A DNA stretch of 5,256 nucleotides from JBBRZF01 sp038236965 (lineage in GTDB: Bacteria > Acidobacteriota > Terriglobia > Terriglobales > Acidobacteriaceae), in the NCBI GenBank assembly GCA_038236965.1, contig JBBRZF010000212.1, positions 1 to 5,256 of the forward strand, given 5' to 3'. The notes below the pieces were generated by a model. The model was not told where the DNA came from. It did not search any database and worked only from the letters and a program-made list of their open reading frames with translations. Both the position numbers and the translations under genes were made by a program. Below are positions 1-4,560 of the stretch, piece after piece (position 1 is the first letter of the stretch; every line of letters starts with the position of its first letter).

Positions 1-1
1 A

Positions 2-460
2 CGTCCCCTCGATGGACTCAGTGTGGCCTTCATCGGCGAACTCGACCGCGGACGCACGGTGCGTTCGCTGGCTTATCTGCTGGCAAAGTTCGAACGCATT
101 CGCATCGTCTTCGTTGCGCCACCGGAGATGCAGATGCAGCCCGACATTCTGGCCTATCTCGACCAGCACGGCATACAGTACGAGCTTGCCTCGGAGCTGG
201 ACCGCGTCATCGGCGATGTCGACGTCGTCTACCAGACGCGCATACGTCCCGAACGCGCCAACGAGATACGCCGCCGCAATTACGCCATCGACAGCAAGAT
301 ACTGGGCAAGATGAAGCCCAACGCCATGATCCTGCATCCTCTACCGCGCACCGTGGAACTCGACAAAACGGTGGACGACGACCCGCGCGCCCTCTATTTC
401 CGCCAGGCCCGAAACGGCCTTTATGTGCGCATGGCGCTGCTGACCATGCTGCTGGACTAA
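2..460 (+). CDS. pyrB: Aspartate carbamoyltransferase, C-terminal half (5' end outside window)
   Basis: This is the C-terminal, aspartate-binding half of an aspartate carbamoyltransferase, the enzyme that joins carbamoyl phosphate and L-aspartate in the committed step of pyrimidine synthesis. The frame is open from base 2, so the true start lies to the left; about 152 residues remain, against roughly 310 for the family. Visible motifs are GRTVRSL (codons 50-70), YQTRIRPER (about 227-256), HPLPR (335-349) and a YFRQA-x-NG-x-YVRMALL end, which together separate it from ornithine carbamoyltransferase (HCLP motif). By comparison with E. coli ATCase from memory, several usually fixed positions differ: Asp162 reads Glu (38-40), Gln231 reads Arg (245-247), Asp271 reads Val. 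It could therefore be a divergent ATCase or a paralogue with altered substrate. It lies 36 bp upstream of rocD on the same strand and is probably co-transcribed with it. Confidence 0.88.
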   Translation, partial: RPLDGLSVAFIGELDRGRTVRSLAYLLAKFERIRIVFVAPPEMQMQPDILAYLDQHGIQYELASELDRVIGDVDVVYQTRIRPERANEIRRRNYAIDSKILGKMKPNAMILHPLPRTVELDKTVDDDPRALYFRQARNGLYVRMALLTMLLD

Positions 461-496
461 AACTTTTTCAAGAATTCGCATTTCAGGATGTGACCA

Positions 497-1714
497 ATGC
501 CAACAAACACCATCGAACAACGTATGAACACACAGGATTTCGTCGAGCTTGAAAGCACCTACGGAGCTCACAACTATCACCCGCTGGATGTCGTCATCGA
601 ACGCGCTGAAGGCGTCTGGGTCTACGACGTGGAAGGCCGCAAGTACCTCGACTGCCTCGCCTCGTACTCGGCAGTCAACCAGGGACACTGCCATCCCGAG
701 ATTCTGAAGACGCTCATCGAGCAGGCTCACAAGGTCACGCTCACCTCGCGCGCCTTCCGCAATGAACAGCTTCCGCTGCTCTACAAGCAACTGCATGAGC
801 TGACCGGGATGGACATGGCGCTACCCATGAACTCCGGCGCCGAGGCCGTGGAAACCGCGGTGAAAACGGCGCGCAAGTGGGGATACAAGGTGAAGGGCAT
901 TCCAGAAGGGAAGGCCGAGATCATCGTCTGCGCCAATAATTTCCACGGACGCACGGTGACCATCGTCAGCTTCTCCACGGACATGCAGTACCGCGACGGC
1001 TTCGGCCCCTTCACTCCGGGCTTCAAGGTGATCCCGTTTGGCGATGCCGCTGCCCTGCGCGCGGCCATCACGCCGAACACCTGCGGATTCCTGGTCGAAC
1101 CGATTCAGGGCGAGGCCGGCATCATCATCCCGACCAAGGGCTTCCTGCGCGAAGCCGCGCAGATCTGCCGCGAGAACAATGTGCTGCTGATGTGCGACGA
1201 GATTCAGTCAGGCCTCGGACGCACGGGCAAACTCTTCGCCTACATGCACGAGGGAATCCATCCCGACGTGCTTATCGTAGGCAAGGCTTTGGCTGGCGGA
1301 TTCTACCCGGTCTCGGCCATCCTCTCGTCGAAAGAGATTCTGGGCGTATATCAGCCCGGAGATCACGGCTCCACCTTCGGCGGCAATCCGCTGGGCTGCG
1401 CCGTCGCGCGTACGGCGCTCCGCGTATTGGTAGACGAAAAGATGGTCGAGCGTTCCGCAGAGAACGGCGCGTATTTCCTGGCGAAGCTGAAGACCATGCG
1501 CTCGGCGAGCCTGAAGGAAGTGCGCGGCATCGGCATGTGGATCGGAGTAGAGATGACGGGCAAGGCGCGTCCATATTGCGAAGCGCTGATGAAACTCGGC
1601 ATCCTCTGCAAAGAGACGCACGACCACGTCATACGCATCGCGCCGCCTCTCACCATCACGCGCGACGAGATCGACTGGGCCTTTGACCGCATCAAGCAGG
1701 TCATCGAAGCCTAG
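497..1714 (+). CDS. rocD: Ornithine aminotransferase (ornithine-oxo-acid transaminase)
   Basis: Complete 405-residue PLP enzyme of the class III aminotransferases. It moves the delta-amino group of ornithine to 2-oxoglutarate, giving glutamate semialdehyde and glutamate, and so links arginine/ornithine breakdown to proline and glutamate. Seen in sequence: YGAHNYHPL at 22-30 (Tyr22, equivalent to human OAT Tyr55, typical of ornithine users), YSAVNQGHCHP near 55-65, NSGAEA at 112-117, FHGRT at 149-153, GEAG with Glu206 (human Glu235), DEIQSG with PLP-ring Asp234, GKALAGG with Schiff-base Lys263, HGSTFGGNP with Thr293, and IRIAPPL with Arg380. All catalytic positions are present and the length is normal. 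The ATG at 497 is chosen because AGGA (485-488) lies 8 nt ahead; a second ATG nine codons on has no better ribosome site. It follows pyrB by 36 bp and ends in a strong terminator. N-acetylornithine or GABA aminotransferase is less likely because of the YGAHNYHPL and YSAVNQGH signatures. Confidence 0.95.
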   Translation: MPTNTIEQRMNTQDFVELESTYGAHNYHPLDVVIERAEGVWVYDVEGRKYLDCLASYSAVNQGHCHPEILKTLIEQAHKVTLTSRAFRNEQLPLLYKQLHELTGMDMALPMNSGAEAVETAVKTARKWGYKVKGIPEGKAEIIVCANNFHGRTVTIVSFSTDMQYRDGFGPFTPGFKVIPFGDAAALRAAITPNTCGFLVEPIQGEAGIIIPTKGFLREAAQICRENNVLLMCDEIQSGLGRTGKLFAYMHEGIHPDVLIVGKALAGGFYPVSAILSSKEILGVYQPGDHGSTFGGNPLGCAVARTALRVLVDEKMVERSAENGAYFLAKLKTMRSASLKEVRGIGMWIGVEMTGKARPYCEALMKLGILCKETHDHVIRIAPPLTITRDEIDWAFDRIKQVIEA

Positions 1715-1733
1715 AAGTTACTTGTTTTGGCCG

Positions 1734-1763
1734 ACACCCCGCTCCCAAAGCGGGGTGTTTTTT
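1734..1763 (+). terminator. Intrinsic terminator after rocD
   Basis: Ten-base-pair perfect stem (ACACCCCGCT at 1734-1743 with AGCGGGGTGT at 1749-1758), a 5-nt loop CCCAA, and a run of six T (1758-1763). It begins 19 bp after the rocD stop codon and should end the pyrB-rocD transcript. Confidence 0.93.
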
Positions 1764-1839
1764 ATAGGCAGCAGCAGCTTGCAATCGAGAAATATTTTCC
1801 AACAAAATTACCCTAAGTAAAAAATAACTCTTGCCATCA

Positions 1840-1869
1840 CTGAAATCGTTTCCGCGTCTTTGCTAGATT
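1840..1869 (+). promoter_or_regulatory. Possible promoter for the 1876-2128 RNA
   Basis: An extended -10 element, TGCTAGATT (TG at 1861-1862, TAGATT at 1864-1869), has CTGAAA (1840-1845) 18 bp upstream as a 4-of-6 match to TTGACA. The preceding stretch 1790-1830 is A/T-rich, as often seen upstream of promoters. Transcription would start near 1876. No box is a perfect match, so this is a moderate call that leans on the rightward terminator at 2091-2128. Confidence 0.4.
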
Positions 1870-1875
1870 TGCGAC

Positions 1876-2128
1876 AAGTTGATCGGCAGCGTGCCGGTCG
1901 AGTTTGGCAGGACCGCGCTGTTCAGACGGTTCGGTTGTTCCTGGCTGGCTGGCTCCGCACTTCACTGGAGGCGATGGGAGGCGATAGAGTAACACGCCTA
2001 CCGGTGCAAGTGCTCATCTCCGACGATGCGCCACCAGTAAGTCGAACCCAGTGTTCGCCCAGTGGAATGGCCGTAATCCTGAACGCGCAAGGGCAGGTCG
2101 CCAGCACCGGCGGCCTGCCTCCTTTTTT
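1876..2128 (+). ncRNA. Candidate structured noncoding RNA, family not recognised
   Basis: A GC-rich stretch of about 250 nt with no convincing protein, a possible promoter before it and a strong intrinsic terminator at its end. Helices found by eye: a local hairpin 1880-1900 (CGGCA/TGCCG core, 3-nt loop); a long-range helix pairing GCGC (1915-1918) and GTTCAG (1920-1925) with CTGAACGCGC (2079-2088), ten pairs with one bulged T; its inward continuation ACGG (1926-1929) with CCGT (2071-2074) and TTCC/TGG (1938-1944) with CCA/GGAA (2059-2067). Inside are hairpins 1953-1970, 1977-2002 (GGAGGCG with CGCCT-A-CC), 2003-2035 and 2043-2057 (CGAAC/GTTCG). The next + strand gene is over 2.4 kb away, so it is not an obvious riboswitch. 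A 6S-type RNA is conceivable from size, but the branched fold does not match a simple rod. I see no tmRNA, RNase P or SRP signatures. The fold has not been computed. Confidence 0.45.
2091..2128 (+). terminator. Intrinsic terminator at the end of the candidate RNA
   Basis: Stem of eleven pairs (GGCAGGTCGCC at 2092-2102 with GGCGGCCTGCC at 2109-2119, one T-G wobble), extendable by a G-T pair at 2091/2120, loop AGCACC, then CC and six T (2123-2128). The T-run lies on the + strand, so it stops rightward transcription, yet no + strand protein gene lies between here and the rocD terminator. That is the main evidence that a separate RNA is made from this gap. Confidence 0.88.
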
Positions 2129-2228
2129 GACACTCCTAATTTTGCTTTGGCGAAATTCTTATTGCCCGAAGAAGTCTCTCATGTCCCTGGCATGGCGCCT
2201 GTTTTGTGGCGATTAGCAGGAAAACGTT
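2129..2228. other. Spacer between two convergent terminators
   Basis: About 100 bp between the rightward terminator of the candidate RNA and the leftward terminator of the HTH gene. I see no gene, no convincing promoter and no repeat here. A TTGACA at 2127-2132 has no acceptable -10 box at 16-18 bp. Confidence 0.5.
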
Positions 2229-2251
2229 AAGGCAGCCCTTGAGGCTGCCTT
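2229..2251 (-). terminator. Intrinsic terminator of the purC-cvpA-HTH unit
   Basis: Nine-base-pair perfect stem (AAGGCAGCC at 2229-2237 with GGCTGCCTT at 2243-2251) and a 5-nt loop. Read leftward, the stem is followed by AACGTTTT (2228-2221), a short, imperfect T-run. It lies 54 bp after the stop codon of the HTH gene. A + strand reading also has a TTTT a few bases on (2255-2258), so it could act in both directions. Confidence 0.7.
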
Positions 2252-2305
2252 GTGGTTTTCTGGACTTGCGTATCACGCTGCCGGAGAAGGCAGCGAAGGA
2301 GCGTT

Positions 2306-2590
2306 TTACCTTGCGACCTTTTTCTCCATGGCCAGGGCGATGGGTCGTTCGCTACGTGGCGGACGCCGGGTGCCATTGCGCAGAGCGCGGACATCGAGCT
2401 TGAGTTCGGTGATCGTGCGACTCAGTGTGTTGCGATGCATTCCGAGTTGGCGTGCGGCCTTGCACTGGTTCCCGTTGTTCTCTTCAAGAACAGTGAGAAT
2501 GAAGCGCTTCTTGAATTCGCGCACAGCCTCGGAGTACAGGATTCCGCTTTGGTACATTTGCATGATCAGAGCTTCGAGCTGGTCCTTCAC
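2306..2590 (-). CDS. Small Fis-type helix-turn-helix DNA-binding protein
   Basis: A 94-residue protein that is mostly one Fis/NtrC C-terminal type HTH domain (HTH_8). Residues 24-37 (REFKKRFILTVLEE) form the first long helix; NNGNQCKAARQLGMHRNTLSRTITEL at about 38-63 is the turn and recognition helix, with the usual GN-x4-A-x2-LG-x-x-R-x-TL spacing. The tail (67-94) is rich in Arg, Lys and Pro and probably disordered; it might add non-specific DNA contact. There is no receiver or AAA+ domain, so it is not a sigma54 activator and looks like a stand-alone DNA binder. Start: GTG at 2590, since AGGTGGAGG lies immediately upstream; a TTG at 2635 would add 15 residues but read through that ribosome site. 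It is 61 bp downstream of cvpA and followed by a terminator, so probably the last gene of the purC unit. Its target is unknown. Confidence 0.85.
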   Translation of the reverse strand: MKDQLEALIMQMYQSGILYSEAVREFKKRFILTVLEENNGNQCKAARQLGMHRNTLSRTITELKLDVRALRNGTRRPPRSERPIALAMEKKVAR

Positions 2591-2594
2591 GACG

Positions 2595-2603
2595 CCTCCA
2601 CCT
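2595..2603 (-). promoter_or_regulatory. Ribosome binding site that sets the HTH gene start
   Basis: On the - strand AGGTGGAGG ends 4 nt before the GTG at 2590, giving about 7 nt from the AGG and 4 nt from the GGAGG. Its strength supports GTG at 2590 over the upstream in-frame TTG at 2635, which has only an AT-rich stretch before it. Confidence 0.75.
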
Positions 2604-2651
2604 TTGTATGAGAGCTGTATGAATCCGTTGTGCAAAAAATCTGAACTGAAC

Positions 2652-3212
2652 TTACTTCTTCAAGGGTTCGCCGGCTGGCGGCTTCTCGTCCGCTTCCGGA
2701 TGCCGTATGTTCTTGGCCGCTTCGATTCCGCGTCGAAACTGATCGCGCAACTCGGAAGGCGCTGCCCAAACCGCTGCGCGCCCCGCAACCAACGCATACC
2801 AGCCGAACCGCGATTCCGCCAGCGACCTGGAGCCGGGGCCGAACGATGCCAGGGCCATCACCAGCACCATGACTACGATCGCACCACGCACCGCGCCAAA
2901 GACTCCACCCAGAAAGCGGTCGAACCAGCGCAATCCCACTTGCTGCATCACCGAACGCGCGATTCGCGCCACAATTCCGGCGATCATGCTGACGGCCAGG
3001 AAGATCACGAAAAACGCGACAGAGTTCGCCACCCATTCGTTCTTCACGTAGGGAAGGAACCACGGCGCTATCTGGTGATATCCCCATGCTGCCAGCAGGT
3101 ATCCGAGGATTGCGCCCGCAAGCGAGAACACTTCGTAAAAGAACCCTTGCAGAACTGCCAGCAGAATAGATAAGAACAGTACACCGACTATAAGCCAATC
3201 GAGACCATTCAT
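2652..3212 (-). CDS. cvpA: CvpA family membrane protein
   Basis: A 186-residue inner-membrane protein of the CvpA (colicin V production) family. Hydrophobic segments lie at about 5-20, 28-45, 63-83 and 103-122, giving four membrane spans, as usual for the family. The family signature is seen as LQGFFYEVFSLAGAILGY (21-38) and FDRFLGGVFGAVRG (97-110), with glycines and the Asp-Arg pair conserved. The C-terminal tail from about 125 is cytoplasmic in character, Arg/Glu/Lys/Pro-rich and probably flexible. The biochemical role is not settled; in E. coli cvpA sits with purF, and homologues elsewhere are tied to envelope stress tolerance. Here it begins 7 bp after the purC stop, with GGAG (3223-3226) inside the last codons of purC serving as ribosome site 10 nt ahead of the ATG, so translation is probably coupled to purC. 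Confidence 0.9.
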   Translation of the reverse strand: MNGLDWLIVGVLFLSILLAVLQGFFYEVFSLAGAILGYLLAAWGYHQIAPWFLPYVKNEWVANSVAFFVIFLAVSMIAGIVARIARSVMQQVGLRWFDRFLGGVFGAVRGAIVVMVLVMALASFGPGSRSLAESRFGWYALVAGRAAVWAAPSELRDQFRRGIEAAKNIRHPEADEKPPAGEPLKK

Positions 3213-3219
3213 CGACTAT

Positions 3220-4131
3220 TTACTCCGGTAGTTCGCAACCGGTCAGTTGCCGGTAAGCTTCCACATACTTCTCGCTGGTCTTTGCCTGCACTTCCGCAGG
3301 AAGCGAGGGAGCGGGCGGTTTCTTGTTCCAGCGAATGCCTTCCAGGTAGTCGCGCACATACTGCTTGTCGTACGACTCCTGCGCTTTGCCCGGGCTGTAT
3401 TTGTCTGCCGGCCAGAAGCGTGAACTGTCGGGCGTCAGGACTTCATCGGCCAACACCACGCCGAGATGGGTGCGCCCGAACTCGAATTTCGTGTCGGCGA
3501 TGATGATGCCGCGCTTCGCCGCATAATCCGACGCCTTCTTATAGATCGCCAAACTCAGGTCTCGCACCTGCTCGGCAAGTTCTATACCAATGCGACCGAC
3601 CGTATCTTCGAACGATATATTTTCGTCGTGCCCGCTCGTCGCTTTGCTCGATGGGGTGAAGATCGGCTCCGGCAACTTGTCCGATTCCTTCAGGCCCGCC
3701 GGCAACTTTATGCCGCAGACGCCGCCCGTCTGCTGGTAATCCTTCCAGCCCGAGCCGGAAAGGTATCCGCGCACCACGCACTCGATGGGCAACATCTCGG
3801 CCTTGCACACCAGCATCGAACGACCCTTGATTTGATCCCGATGCTGCTTGAGGTTCTCCGGATACTCATCGACGTTGGCGGTGAGCAGGTGGTTCGGCAC
3901 CAGGTCCTTGAGAAAATCGAACCAGAAGAGCGAGAGTTGCGTGAGCACCCGCCCCTTCTTCGGAATGCCGGAACCCAGAACGTAATCGAACGCAGAGATG
4001 CGGTCCGTTGCAATGAACAGCAACTGCTCTTCGTTCACACGGTAGATGTCGCGTACTTTTCCGCTGGCATACATCTCCAGGTCGGGAAAGTCGGTCTGCA
4101 GGAGCACGTTACTGGAATCGTAGTTGGTCAC
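3220..4131 (-). CDS. purC: Phosphoribosylaminoimidazole-succinocarboxamide synthase (SAICAR synthetase)
   Basis: Complete 303-residue PurC. It uses ATP to join CAIR and aspartate, forming SAICAR in the later part of purine synthesis, in the cytoplasm. Seen in sequence: GKVRDIY at 24-30 (nucleotide-binding loop), ATDRISAFD at 41-49, VRGYLSGSGWKDY at 120-132 (first SAICAR synthetase signature region), LPEPIFTPSSKA at 153-164 with GHDENIS at 167-173, IIADTKFEFG at 210-219 (second signature), and DEVLTPDSSRFWP at 229-241. The length is that of the long, roughly 300-residue form rather than the 237-residue E. coli form. The start is GTG at 4131: the family normally begins only a few residues before the TDFP segment, and an AGG lies about 10 nt upstream, though the ribosome site is weak. 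It is the first gene of a unit with cvpA and a Fis-type protein, read from a strong promoter just upstream. Confidence 0.96.
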   Translation of the reverse strand: MTNYDSSNVLLQTDFPDLEMYASGKVRDIYRVNEEQLLFIATDRISAFDYVLGSGIPKKGRVLTQLSLFWFDFLKDLVPNHLLTANVDEYPENLKQHRDQIKGRSMLVCKAEMLPIECVVRGYLSGSGWKDYQQTGGVCGIKLPAGLKESDKLPEPIFTPSSKATSGHDENISFEDTVGRIGIELAEQVRDLSLAIYKKASDYAAKRGIIIADTKFEFGRTHLGVVLADEVLTPDSSRFWPADKYSPGKAQESYDKQYVRDYLEGIRWNKKPPAPSLPAEVQAKTSEKYVEAYRQLTGCELPE

Positions 4132-4158
4132 GGAGTTCTTGCCTGAGGGACGTGGCGT

Positions 4159-4186
4159 ATTCTAGCCAGCGTCAGAAATTTGTCAA
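4159..4186 (-). promoter_or_regulatory. Sigma70-type promoter of purC
   Basis: Read leftward: TTGACA (4186-4181, perfect -35), a 16-bp spacer, and TAGAAT (4164-4159, five of six to TATAAT). Transcription should start near 4152, giving a leader of only about 20 nt before the GTG at 4131. That is too short for a riboswitch, so any purine control would have to act at the promoter; I see no clear operator palindrome over it. Confidence 0.8.
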
Positions 4187-4470
4187 CGCCATCTGCAACA
4201 GAAAAATCTACTACCTATTTTGTATCACGAAATATGTTGACAGAAATCAGGGTGGTGCGAAACACGCGCCACCAGCGGCTTTCGCGATGAGTCCATCGTC
4301 GGCTTCCGGACAGAGGAGAAATGCAACGCTCCTGGATTCGACAATCACATCAAACCACGTCTTTGCAAGTACCGACAGGCGAATCTCCCCGAACGAGTTT
4401 CAATTTGGAATGTCACAGGCCGCACCCTTCTTGTTCGGGATTGTGCCGCCGCGCGGAAGCGATTCGCCAG
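4187..4470. other. Long purC/eno divergent spacer without a recognisable gene
   Basis: About 285 bp between the purC promoter and the eno -10 box. The left part (4190-4250) is AT-rich. A + strand reading frame crosses it, but its product has no recognisable domain, begins on top of the purC promoter and has no ribosome site. Besides the hairpin at 4251-4273 there is a small one at 4285-4298 (CGATG, AGTC, CATCG). No tRNA, repeat array or mobile element is visible. Confidence 0.5.
4251..4273 (+). other. Isolated 9-bp stem-loop in the purC/eno spacer
   Basis: GGTGGTGCG (4251-4259) pairs with CGCGCCACC (4265-4273) around the loop AAACA, with a single G-T wobble. Read on the opposite strand the wobble becomes an A-C mismatch, so it folds better as + strand RNA. 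There is no T-run, so it is not a terminator. As DNA it is an interrupted palindrome 65 bp upstream of the purC -35 box and could be a protein site. Confidence 0.5.
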
Positions 4471-4476
4471 ACGGAA

Positions 4477-4482
4477 TATAAT
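4477..4482 (+). promoter_or_regulatory. Probable -10 box of eno
   Basis: A perfect TATAAT on the + strand 78 bp before the eno ATG. No good -35 box stands at 16-18 bp (the bases there read GCGGAAG), so it may need an activator or another sigma contact. Transcription would start near 4489, leaving a leader of about 72 nt with a small hairpin (ATTGC 4522-4526 with GCAAT 4536-4540). Confidence 0.6.
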
Positions 4483-4560
4483 CACTGTTTCGGCATTCAT
4501 CGCCTATCGGGAATAGTAAGCATTGCTGCTGGCCCGCAATCCATCATCAAAGGAAACCTT

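Noticed and set aside
1..460. Ornithine carbamoyltransferase instead of ATCase, given the neighbouring rocD
   Set aside because: HPLPR and the DPRA-x-YFRQA-x-NG ending are ATCase features; the HCLP motif of ornithine carbamoyltransferase is absent.
1967..2090. Possible fluoride or cobalamin riboswitch (GGCGATGG and AATCCTGA-like strings)
   Set aside because: The strings are isolated and the rest of each consensus, including the B12 box in context, is missing; no + strand gene follows to be controlled.
1876..2128. 6S RNA identity
   Set aside because: Length and a long closing helix would fit, but I find several internal hairpins rather than a rod with one central bubble; left open, not asserted.
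2127..2132. TTGACA as a promoter -35 box
   Set aside because: It overlaps the T-run of the terminator and has no acceptable -10 box at 16-18 bp, nor a + strand gene downstream.
1860..2216. 118-codon + strand reading frame over the candidate RNA
   Set aside because: It begins with TTG inside the presumed promoter, has no ribosome site, shows no domain, and runs straight through the strong terminator at 2091-2128.
2250..3173. 307-codon + strand reading frame opposite the HTH gene and cvpA
   Set aside because: It is antisense to two well supported genes, has an Arg/His/Pro-rich composition typical of shadow frames in GC-rich DNA, and crosses their boundary.
3466..4146. 226-codon + strand reading frame opposite purC
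   Set aside because: Shadow of purC, whose motifs are complete in the other strand; no domain is recognisable in this frame.
4152..4481. 109-codon + strand reading frame in the purC/eno spacer
   Set aside because: Its GTG start overlaps the purC promoter, there is no ribosome site, no domain is seen, and it ends in the eno -10 box.
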